64,000 nt of DNA from Antedon bifida (Eukaryota; Echinodermata; Crinoidea; Comatulida; Antedonidae), in NCBI GenBank assembly GCA_963402885.1, contig OY727099.1, positions 3,832,001 through 3,896,000 of the forward strand, given 5' to 3'. Below the pieces are notes generated by a model. It searched no databases. It was not told the origin of the DNA and worked only from the letters and a program-made list of their open reading frames with translations. Below are positions 1 through 10,357 of the stretch, in pieces (position 1 is the stretch's first letter; every line of letters begins with the position of its first letter). The position numbers and the translations under genes were made by a program.

Positions 1-277
1 ATAACAATAATAATCATGATTCCTTAAAAGAAGTAAATAAAGTTTAAAATATTTCGGTTATTGTATTACAACATCGTCTGAAGTAAGCTACTGTAGTAAA
101 GTTGAGGGTATTTGGGATATCAAAGCCAAACCAGGCTTGTTAACATTCAATTAAAGATGGAAACGACGTGCTAAATGCAAATTATTTAAATCGAAGTAAA
201 TAAATCATTTAAGAAACTTTTTTTTTAAACAGTAGTGTGTTATAAAATACACACATTAATTGTTAATTGTTTTATAG

Positions 278-756
278 GATATATTGGTGGTGGACAGTAT
301 TCACACAGTGGGGGTGGCACAAACGCACTGTGTTTACCAGAGACACCTGAATATAACAACGGATTGATAGCAAGTGGGAATCAACGGTCTCTAGTATACG
401 GTGCTGAGATTCAATCTGATGATTACCTTCCCTGGAAAGACATATACCAAAATGACCCGTTATGTGCTGTATGTCTTGCACAAGGCCGATCAACAAGTCT
501 GATGATTCCAGCTAAACGTACGTGCCCACAGGGATGGACCAAGGAGTACGAAGGTTTACTGATGGGTAATAGACATGATCACCCAGGAGGACATGAATAC
601 CTTTGTGTCGATTTAAATCCTGAAGTTAGACCTGGTTCTGCACCAAATCATAACGGATTCTTGCTTTTTCCTGCCGTAGGTGTTTGTGGGTCTTCTTTAG
701 CTTGCCCACCCTACGTTCATCGCAATGAGTTACCATGCGTTGTATGTACATGGTAA
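278..756 (+). CDS. Short-chain collagen C4-like secreted protein, paralog A (last exon only)
   Basis: Only the terminal exon is in the window; upstream exons lie beyond the left edge. It opens after a TTTTATAG acceptor with phase 1, exactly as the last exons of the three downstream paralogs, and runs 479 bp to TAA. It encodes the Cys-rich C-terminal domain: GYIGGG, HSGGG, CLPETPEYNN, CAVCLAQGRST, CPQGWTKEYEG, LACPPY and the terminal CVVCTW, with nine cysteines in the shared places. This pattern is known from the globular C-terminal domain of sponge and invertebrate short-chain (spongin-like) collagen C4 proteins. Role inferred: secreted, disulfide-rich extracellular protein. A point of difference is HRNE where B, C and D have DNAE. 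Family call fairly sure; function unknown. Confidence 0.8.
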
Positions 757-3544
757 TTACAGTACAGTACATTGCCTAAAACGGAATTTGATTGGTTTAT
801 GTATAGTGATTGATCACTTAAACTTAAAGTTTTTTGTAATTATAATTTAAACCTGTTACGTAATCCGTTTACCACGGCATCTAACGAATAATGGAATAAT
901 ATATTGCATAACAGATGCTAGTCTGTTTGAGTTTCACTTTATTTTTATCATAATAATGTAGAGCTCTAAACATGTAATCTTATGGTTAAAAAAAAAATAA
1001 ACGCACTCCACCAATAACTTTCAAAATCGCGGAAATATATGTAATGTTATTGTATAGTGCGTCTTCTCTATCGCTTATTATGGAAATACTCTTTTTATAA
1101 TTGCGGCCTCTTTATCTTCACAAAATAACTATTTATTATTTTATGCAACGTTTCTTATAACGTAAATTGTAACTTTAAACAGGCCTCTGTTCTCAATACC
1201 AAAATGAAATGAAATGGTGAACATTTTTGATAATACACATTTGTCAGCAAAGCGTTATACAAGTAATAATAATAAATACTTTCCGTTGGGTTTTAATAGT
1301 TATTTCATGCAGAGCGTCCCTCTTTGTAAAACGACGATCGATGACCAACCAATGTAAATAATAGGGACTCTTAGATGTTCACGCTATTACGTCATTTTTA
1401 TGATATGCGCATGCACTAGGCGACTGATACGTCGACGGGCAAATGTGAGTGCTTGTTCAATCAGTGGCATTTCGACGTTCTCTCTCTCTGACATAGACGT
1501 ACCACGTGGACTTCATAACACTGCACTGCCCAGAATCTCGCGATGATTAATTTTATTAATTAAGGTTATGGCATGGGTGTTACCACTAGGACGCCATCCT
1601 TCATTCAGAAAATAAAGGATCTCGGCTAGGCATAAGCTATACAAACTTAGCCTGGCCTAAGCCCGTGTATTTCCACCGGCCCAGCGCGGTGGTGGAATAG
1701 CAACACGGATGAGCGCTACTATAGAGATTACCAAGTCAGATCACAAGGTCACTACGTCATACATTCACTGTCACGTCAACTTAAATGTCCACTTAATCTA
1801 AAAGTAAGTCTTAGTCTAAAATCTGTTGACGATAACCGGGTGGTTAAGGCAGGTGCGCCGTTTACCGTACCTAATGAGCCAACAATATCGGCATGGGTTA
1901 GACGCGGACTCACTCCTAGATCTGGTGGTGGAACAAGTCTTCTCAGATAAAGAATATAAACCGTGTACCAAGTTTGTCATGTGCACATTCGAGACGAGTA
2001 AGGGTTACCCCGGTAATCTGTTTCACAGCCTCTGTGGAATTACTGCCTATCTGATAGGACAGTGATTAAATACTATTGTTATTCCTTGAGCATATGTACC
2101 TAAAGACATTATTTATAACGATACCGTGTTTTGGGAAAATAAATAATTGTATTTGAATTAAAAAACGTAAGATCAACACTAGCAACTTTCGACGAACAAA
2201 GTTAATATTGCTTCCGTGAAATGCATCTTATAACGCATGCAAAGGTATACACGTTCGTCAAACTTAGTGCACAACTGAACGTGTCAATAACATCATTATA
2301 CTAATTTCTGTTGGTATCAAAATGCCATGTAGGCATATACACACACAAAAACATTAGCTAAGAGCAATGACGAATCTCAGTAAGCTTTTCTTCAAATAAT
2401 CATCCGAGATAGCGTACAAAACATGCGGTACCTAATAATTATAAGTAACTTTATAATCTATTCCTATTCATATAATCTCAAATGCAAGGCAATGCTCGAA
2501 TATAACGAGCGACCCGTATCAACTCTAAAGCAGCTTACACGATACCAGTAAACGAAATGTATGTAAATCTCTTGTATGCAAGTGTGTACTGTCTTTTCGT
2601 GAATCAAGTAAAGGTATAATGTGATTTTTTATTACACAAAATAGTTTTTGCATCTTAGAAATGGAAGAAGATTAGGAGAATCTAAGAATACGGTAATGGT
2701 AAATTAGATTTATGTCTGAGGGATAAAGTGAAGTCTGAAAGATTGATTAAAAAAATCGTAAGACCATTGTAGCTAATCCATAAATTATTTTATTTCAGGA
2801 TATTAGAACAATTGTAATAGTATTTTCCAAATAGTATAAATATCAATAAAGGTATAGATATTAACGTGTAAATACTCCATGTAAAACTAAATCTACCTTT
2901 GTGAAAATATTTTTGGAAAAAAAAGATCTTTTCATCATTAATTACTGGTCGAGAGAGTGGTCTATTCTATGATAGATGATAATGACATCTTTCGTGTACA
3001 TATTATAACAATTAGTAATATTATTGGTAATTACGTTTCCCTATCCTCTATTCCATACTTATAATGTTGAATATTTTCCTCACTACTCCTAAAATGAATA
3101 CGTATCATAGAGGCGTGCAAAGGTTTAACTTTCCTCAAACAATACATTTTATCCATACAGAACGTTTTAGTAATATAGTACAATTATCATTTTCCTTTTG
3201 CTTTTTTATGCATTATACACGAAACGTGTCTAATGATTAATTGAAGTAAAGACTACATAAGCCTTTGTTCAAACAAGTGTTTGATATGATACGATAAAAG
3301 CGTGCGTTACATAACGTACAAATGCTACGATTCATATAACTTAGAATAAGGTGTATGAATATAACTCAACCAAATCTCGTCACACACCCACTCTGCAATA
3401 TAAAGGACATAGCCTATCTTCAAAATACATTATTATAATAATAATAGTTCATTCTTATATAGAGCATATAAGCAAGCTCTCAATGCCCTGAACATTATTA
3501 CCCCAGTAATTTTTTTTTATCAAACACGTATGAAAACAGACTTC

Positions 3545-3740
3545 CATAATGCAGCTAGTAATCAGCGCAAAGTTGTGTCTTGATCTAACCGGGTACCCAT
3601 TTATACACCTGGGTAGAGAGAGGCAAACGTAAGTAAAGTATCTTGCCTACGGATACAAGCAATGCGGCGAGAGTTGGATTCGAACCTCGGTCTCACGATC
3701 AGTAGTCCAACGTCCAACACACTGCGCCACACGCCCTCAC
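3545..3740 (-). mobile_element. tRNA-derived SINE
   Basis: On the minus strand the head reads as a degenerate tRNA: an A-box-like TGGCGCAGTGTGTT is followed about 40 bases later by a B box GGTTCGAATCC. The head is followed by a body with GGCAAGATACTTTACTTAC and ACCCAGGTGTATAAATGGG, a layout typical of invertebrate SINEs. The tRNA part has no clean acceptor stem, so it is not a functional tRNA gene. The 3' limit is uncertain. Confidence 0.65.
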
Positions 3741-3934
3741 GATTTTCGGAAAGCCAGCTGTTTGGCAGACTGATTTAACTGTTCAAGAAATGCTAGAGTT
3801 GTGTATACATATTCAACTCAGAAGTCGTATACCTTAAAACCTAGAAAAGAATATTTTTGACACAAAAATGACTTCTAATCCATTCAATGTTGTAACTCTT
3901 TCAGTAGTATTGCTCTGCCAACAATGTAACAATT

Positions 3935-3997
3935 ACGCCCTCTATATCGTCACACAATAATGTTCTACTCACAACTTGTGAGAGGGCGTATGCTTAT
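3935..3997. repeat. Short foldback element, copy 1
   Basis: An ACGCCCTCT ... AGAGGGCGT inverted repeat brackets about 45 bases containing ATCGTCACACAA. Related copies sit between paralogs B and C (about 8160-8222) and between C and D (about 13,694-13,744), so it travels with the duplicated array or inserted repeatedly. Confidence 0.55.
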
Positions 3998-4860
3998 GCT
4001 ACAAACCTAACTAACGTAATACTTTTAATTTTAGCAAGTAATTTTTTTTTTAACCAAATGACCCATGAGACACGCAATCAAAATGAAAACTAAAACTATT
4101 CGATATTTTAGTGAAAATAACAAAAGGATTGAAGAATGTTTAGCCTATAGAAAAAAACAGGCGTAAGAAAGTCGTCACAAACTATACAGCAGTTTGGACT
4201 AACAAAGCAGACAAACTATAAATTACGTCAGCTTGTGACAATCTTTACACATCTGTTTAAAAAACAATTGTGTATCATACTAAGTCTATGTCCAATGGTG
4301 TATTTATCTTGTAATTGTGGCACGCGAATTGTATCACTAAAATCACGTATCCGTGTCGATGCATATTATAGTGAGCCCATATTATCTGCTTTACTGATGC
4401 CTATTTAAATATCTCTAAAAGCATCTGTTATATACTTTATAACAATTACAAACATAACAAAATCAAACATTGTGATGATATTGAAAATGTAAAATGTCAA
4501 AACATCACGTTACATATAAAAACGTCACGTATGTACGATACCAATTTTCCAGAAAACAATCCATCAATATCACACTTTTTGGAGATAATAAAATGTTCTA
4601 ATTGATTTTTTTTTTAAAGAAAAAAATTAAGAATGAGCTTACTTTCTAATAAAATATTATCTTATATTTAATTATTTTTATCAATTGTAATTTTCATATG
4701 CTTGAAATAAGCATGCAAAAACACGTCGACAAACACGCTAAACAGACAGAACGTGATGTACCATCCTTCAGTGTTTTAAAAATCAGTGTATAGTATACAA
4801 AACACCATTAGTTAAAACTACATATGGATTTGTAAACAGAAAAATCCGATATATACAGAC

Positions 4861-4868
4861 TATAAATA
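4861..4868 (+). promoter_or_regulatory. TATA box of paralog B
   Basis: TATAAATA lies 54 bp before the first ATG of paralog B. The same element in the same setting precedes paralog C, and a TATATAA precedes paralog D. A transcription start about 25-30 bp downstream would give a very short 5'UTR, as is common for highly expressed secreted-protein genes (inference). Confidence 0.6.
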
Positions 4869-4914
4869 ACGGGGATGTGTAACGATTTATTTCAAATTTA
4901 AAGAAGGCACATCA

Positions 4915-7760
4915 ATGTTAACCAAGATGAAGATCGTCAACTACGTCGCAACGTTTTCCTGTCTATTTTTTCTGAATCAGGCCGCAAAGGTAAGACACCG
5001 TAACTTTTCTAGAAAGAGTAGGCCTACCCAATCATTAATTAACCTAGAGGGAAGTTATCTAGAAGATAGTTGGTGTAAATCTAGTAAAAGCACTTGCCCC
5101 TTTATATAAAAAATTTTGACTGGTGTTTTTAATGAATATATCTCAAAGCGATAATGCAAGATAATATTGTCCCCATGATAAAAGTTGTTGTGTTTTTTTT
5201 GTTTCAATATAAATTTTTTATGCCATATAATAGTTATACACTTTGACCAACAATTTGATCGAAAAAACAATATTATTACCTAAAAAAAATATGTAATTTT
5301 TAAAAAAAATCAAATTGACTGGAAGTCAACAAGTTTTTGGTTGAAGTAACCGTTTATTTTGTCTTTTTATAAGTCAAAACATGGGGGTTTTTAAGTTAAA
5401 AGTGTGAAGTGGCCTATTCAAAGCCATTTTAGTCGCGTGCAACGCGACCTTACAGCTCACTATGTCGGTCGGTCGGTCGGCTGGTCGGTAAACACTAACT
5501 TGAGCACGCGACTGCAGCCATGTATATGTAAATTAATCTTCTTTTTCCGGTTTTGGGGGACAACATACATTTACCAAAGTGAAACGAATGTGACTATGCA
5601 TGTGAAATGGATATTGTGTTTCATCAAATGAAACTGATTACAATTAATCACTTTTTATTTGCTGAAATGTTTAGCTTTAAATTATAACACATTTAATCAA
5701 ATGAGAATGTCTTGAAGCTAAAGGTTGTGTTTTGTGAAGTTTTCCTACTTTAATCGAGTTTTCTCGAAGCGCGGTTTTTATCAAAAACTACGCGAAGCAG
5801 TTAGCCACTTCGTGGCGTCGTCACTATAGCGATATCTAACAGCACATAATTTTCGATGCGCGAGCGTTTTTGTCAATTATTGTTAATACCATGGAGGAAT
5901 GTTTAAGTTCTTAGATGATTAGCAAGTCAAATGAGCTAGCGATTAAACGTTTACTGTACCCAAAAAAAGCCAACAATATCGGCATGTTTTTAAGGCCTAC
6001 AGGTAGTTCTGGTGGTGAAAGTCTTCTCGGATAAGGACTATAAACCGTAGGTGAAGTGTACACAGTTTGCCCGTGTACACTTTCAAGAACCCAGTTTGAG
6101 CAGGTGGTTTACCTCGGTGAACTGGTTGACAAAAATACTTTGTGTCAGGGGGATTACCTACAGACATTCATACATACATACAATACAAACAAAAGGGTTC
6201 AAACCCACCGACCTTCTAAAAATGTTCATTATTTTAAAGGTTGATGATGATGACGATGCTGCCGACAATGTTGTAAATTACATATGGAACATACTCGGCG
6301 GTGGCGGTGATGATGTTGGTAAGATTTTAATGTATTTCATGGTTGGACAATGTATGTAAATATTCTAAAATATTATTATCTTAAACAGTAGGTACCACTT
6401 AAAAAATAACATGACAATTCACGAATACCAATATAGTTTAAAACTATAGCGTAATATTTAAAGTTATGTAGTTTAACTGAATATGGAATAAAATAAAGTA
6501 TTCTTTTTAAGAATATGTAATGATAAATATTATCATTATATTATAATTATATTATAATTATATTATAAAAATGCTCTGATCAATATTTATATTTTACAGT
6601 ATATCAAAAAAGTAAAACTTATATTAATTTGCATCATTTGTTTTTTAGTGGGGGATTTTTCCCCTCACTTTTCAACAGCAAAATCATTAAATTGTTCAAA
6701 TGAAATTCCTTTTAATACGTCCCCCACTATTAAAAACGGATCTGCGCCGTTGCGGCTATAATCGACTGCTTCCTTTAGCCTATTATTTATAAGCATAATA
6801 ATAATATATCATTTCTGAAACGTACAATGTTACTTTGGTACAGGGACCCATCCAGCAAACGACTGCAAACAAGAGTTTATGACGTGTGAAACAAGAAATG
6901 CTAGCGTTGTGTATACACACTGGGGTAGGAGTGACTGCACCCCAGACACGTCACACGTCGTCTATACTGGTGGGTAATTGCATGTAAATTATAATAATAA
7001 TAATCATTATTCATAAAATGAAGTACAATCAATTTAAAACTATCTCGAAGTTTCGGTTATTGTATTACAACATCGTTTGAGGTAAAGCTAGTAAAGTTTA
7101 GGCGAATATATCGCACAGCATAACAGGATTTTTAAATTACAGATAGAATCGACAGTCTTAATGCAAAATGACCGAAGTAAATAAACAGAATACATAATGC
7201 ATGTTTCTTTGAATGGCAATTTTAATTTAGCCTAGTAGTCATAAAGTTATAAGCAATCTTTCTATTATTCAATATTGTTTATAGGATATATTGGTGGTGG
7301 ACAGTATTCACATAGTGGGGGTGGCACAAATCCTTTGTGTTTACCAGAGACACCTGAATATAACAACGAATTGATAGCAAGTGGGACTCTTCGGTCTCTG
7401 GTATACGGTGCTGAAATTCAAGCTGATGATTACCTTCCCTGGAGTGACGTACACCAGAACGACCCATTATGCGCTGTGTGTCTTGCACAAGGCCGATCAA
7501 CAAGTATGATGATCCCAGCTAAACGTACGTGCCCACAAGGATGGACCAAGGAGTACGAAGGTTTACTGATGGGTAGTTATAGAACCCTTGCAGGACATGA
7601 CTATCTTTGTGTCGATTTAAGTCCTGAAGTTAGACCTGGTTCATCGCCAAACAAAAATGGTTTCTTGCTCTATCCCGCCGTGGGTGTTTGTGGGGTTTCG
7701 TTAGCCTGCCCACCCTACGTTGATAATGCTGAGTTACCGTGCGTTGTTTGTACATGGTAA
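4915..7760 (+). CDS. Short-chain collagen C4-like secreted protein, paralog B
   Basis: Four coding exons join in frame: 4915-4989, 6240-6318, 6844-6969 and 7285-7760, giving 251 residues. Residues 1-25 are a signal peptide (MKIVNY then a hydrophobic core). Residues 26-52 are a separate acidic exon with a DDDDDAADN run, NYIWNILGGGG and DD. Residues 53-94 carry three Cys, an N-glycosylation sequon (NAS) and YTHWGRSDC. Residues 95-251 are the C-terminal domain with nine Cys, including CLPETPEYNN, CAVCLAQGRST, CPQGWTKEYEG and CVVCTW. The YTHWGR and Cys patterns match the C-terminal domain of short-chain collagen C4-like proteins; no Gly-X-Y repeats are present. A second in-frame ATG four codons on (4927) corresponds to the only start in paralog D and may be the real start. 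Extracellular matrix, cuticle, mucus or defence roles are all possible; none is shown here. Confidence 0.85.
5157..5395. mobile_element. MITE-like element in intron 1 of paralog B
   Basis: The segment shares GTTATACACTTTGACCAA, GATCGAAAAAA and a GGTTGAAGTAACCGTTT-like motif with 29,858-30,080 and, in the other orientation, with 53,690-53,974, where the ends are clear inverted repeats (AAGATGTATTGTCCCCC). An ATATTGTCCCC end is visible at about 5163. It is also present at the matching place in paralog C but not seen in D. Confidence 0.6.
5431..5500. repeat. GTCGCGT hairpin plus GGTC tetranucleotide repeat
   Basis: A perfect short hairpin (GTCGCGT, GCA loop, ACGCGAC) is followed by CTCACTATGTC and repeats of GGTC. 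The same compound motif occurs at about 10,886 in paralog C and at about 23,276, so it is a dispersed family rather than a local microsatellite. Confidence 0.6.
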
Positions 7761-10303
7761 ATACATTAACGGTGCATCTAAAATGGCCTTTTTTCGGCTC
7801 AACTTCTAATATATTCGACTTGCAAGTACTGAGTGATCATTAAACCTTAATTCCCTTGGACCCTTATTGTAGACTTCTCACTAGAACCATAAATGGTTAT
7901 TTTATTAGGAAGTTTTTATCCTAAAGAACACGGGAATCATTTAAACAGGCAGTTATTTTTTTGTTTTAATAAACTAATTCCTTAGCATACCAGGCCAGAG
8001 TACCCTGTTTATGTCTTGTTCGTTAAAATATTTTTTTCTCAGTTGGGAAAAAAAACTCTTCTGCTATAACTAATCTCAAATTTCAAACAAATTCATAGTG
8101 CGCCCTCTTTATGGATTCGAAGCCATATCAAAACTCTACTATTTTTCAAAAGATGCAATATTTGCGCCCTCTTTATCGTCACACAAAAATTGTTCAATTT
8201 TGTGAAAATGTTGCGAGGGCGTTTATCAACGGAACACAATCAAAGCATTAGTATTTTTTCATGATCAAAGCAATAATTAGTATTTAATTTTAAAAATAAA
8301 CTTTTTTAATAACAAATATATTTGTTCATAAGAACCAATTCAAAAACTCATGAGGTAGGCAATCAAAAAATCTAACCTATTCGCTCTTGTGTAAAAACAA
8401 TAGAAGGATTGTGCAGTATTCGATTTGCACAGAACATTTTGTATATGGAAAAACAAGCTTATTGTAACTACGTAACTACTACCCAAAATGTAAAATTTGT
8501 GTCCGAGCGCATCGTCTAATTTCCACTACCACTACTTTTTGTTTTGATTTCAGAGTCCGTAAGCAGCTATATATAGTTTTATTACTCCATACTTCACATC
8601 TTAATTCGATAATTTACCAATTCATTTTTTATAATTAAAATGTTTTAATCTGCCGACTGATTGACATATTTAAACGAATATGTCCCTCTTATGTCACTTT
8701 CTAAGGCGCAACCTAGAATAATATTCACACAGCAAGTCCCATATCCTGTATTGCATTCGTTTTGTAGCTTACAGTATTACGACGTAAAGGAATACTTCGT
8801 GTATAACAAAGTCAATGGCCGTAAATAGTTCCGAATTGTATTCGTGACAATTTGCTTGTTTGTTTGTTTAATAATGTTTCAGGGGCCGGGAAGAGTGTGC
8901 TTTTATTATACTTAATCATGCCATGCGAATTATTATTAAGGCAGCCAAACCGTGCGGGGCACGGGTTACTGCTAGACCACAATTTAATTACAAAAGTAGC
9001 AAGTACGTAACAATCTCCCACACAAAACAAACTGAAAAAATATCAAAACCAGTGAAATAAAAATAAAATGTAAATGAATAAACTTAACAATTCGTGTTTC
9101 CGCAGCAATGTGTTTCATTTGATTTTTGTCCACCTGTTTTTATTTTCATATTAATACACGAAAACACCCAAAAAAATATAGTTTGCCATGTTCGTTAGTG
9201 TTTGCGCGCATCATCTAATTCACACAGTACAATTTTTCTTTAGCGTCTTTTATTTTCGTAAAGCCTGAACAGTCAAAAGTAAAGTTCCATATCCAGTCTT
9301 TCATTTTTAGCCTATATATTTCAAAGTGAAGGGATAGTGTACAACAAAATCTATGGCCGTAAATACAGTAGTTCCGAATTTTATTCGTGATACAATTTGT
9401 TTTTATTTTAATTTTTATCTTTTATCAGAGTGCGCTTTTATATAACCAGAAAATGAGGCAGAAAAAGACCGTGCAGAGCACGGGCTACTGCTAGAATTTT
9501 TAATTTTAGCAAGTACTGTCACCTTTTTTTACCAAATGACCCAGGAGACACGCAATCAAAATGAAAACTAAAACTATTTAAGAATGTTTCGACTATAGAA
9601 AAACAGATGTAAGAAAAGGCGTCTCAAACTATACAGCAGTTTGGACTAACAAAGCAGTCAAACTATAAATGACGTCAGCTTGTGACAATCTGTTTAAAAA
9701 ATAGTCAATGTGCACACTAACAATTGTTTATCATACTAAGTCTATGGTCATTGGTGTATTTCTCACTAAAATCACGTAAGTCACAGCTATCCGTGTCGAT
9801 GCATATTATAGTGAGCCCATATTATCTGCATTACTGATTGCCTATTTGACCAGTTGTCTTTGATAATATCTCTAAAGGCATCTGTTCTATACTTTATAAC
9901 AATTACAAACATAACAAAATCAAACGTTGTGATGATATTGTAAATTTAAATTGTCAAAACATCACGTTACATACAAAAACATACCAATTGTCCAGAAACA
10001 ATCCATCAATATCACACTTTTTGGAGATAATAAAATGTTCTAATTGATTTTTTTTTAAATGAAGCCAAGTAGGACCAAGTTAGTTTCTAACAAAATATTA
10101 TATTATGTTTAATTATTTTTATCAATTGTAATTTTCATATGCTTGAAACAAGCACGTAAAAACACGTCGACAAACATGCTAAACAGACAGAACGTGATGT
10201 ATCATTCATCAGTGTTTTAAAAATCAGTGTATAGTATACACAAAACACCATTAGTTAAAACTACATATGGACTTGTAAACAGAAAAATCCGATATATACA
10301 GAC
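7761..10303. other. Spacer between paralogs B and C, no gene recognised
   Basis: AT-rich spacer. An AATAAA near 7967 could serve paralog B. A local imperfect duplication is visible: about 8795-8860 and 9340-9400 share the words GGCCGTAAATA and AGTTCCGAATT, with a CACGGGCTACTGCTAGA-like motif downstream of each. From about 9490 the sequence becomes closely similar to that upstream of paralog B (about 4030 on), marking the left part of the duplicated unit. Confidence 0.6.
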
Positions 10304-10312
10304 TATAAATAG
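10304..10312 (+). promoter_or_regulatory. TATA box of paralog C
   Basis: TATAAATAG, 54 bp before the first ATG of paralog C, matching the element at paralog B. Confidence 0.6.
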
Positions 10313-10357
10313 CGTGGATGTGTAACGATTTATTTCAAATTTAAAGAAGGCACATCA

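Larger units (their letters stand above)
757..4860. other. Spacer between paralogs A and B, no gene recognised
   Basis: About 4.1 kb of AT-rich DNA with only short chance reading frames. It contains a block at about 1381-1550 that is homologous to sequence downstream of paralog D (about 17,398-17,550), a block at about 1850-2010 related to intron 1 of paralogs B and C (about 5945-6130), a tRNA-derived SINE near 3.6 kb and a short foldback at about 3935-3997. Confidence 0.6.

Noticed and set aside
272-496. Minus-strand open frame opposite paralog A exon 4 (and the same opposite B at 7279-7503)
   Set aside because: It is the antisense shadow of a well-supported exon; its recurrence follows from paralogy.
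1826-2065. 79-codon plus-strand frame
   Set aside because: Overlaps sequence related to non-coding intron 1 of paralogs B and C, where the frame is not kept.
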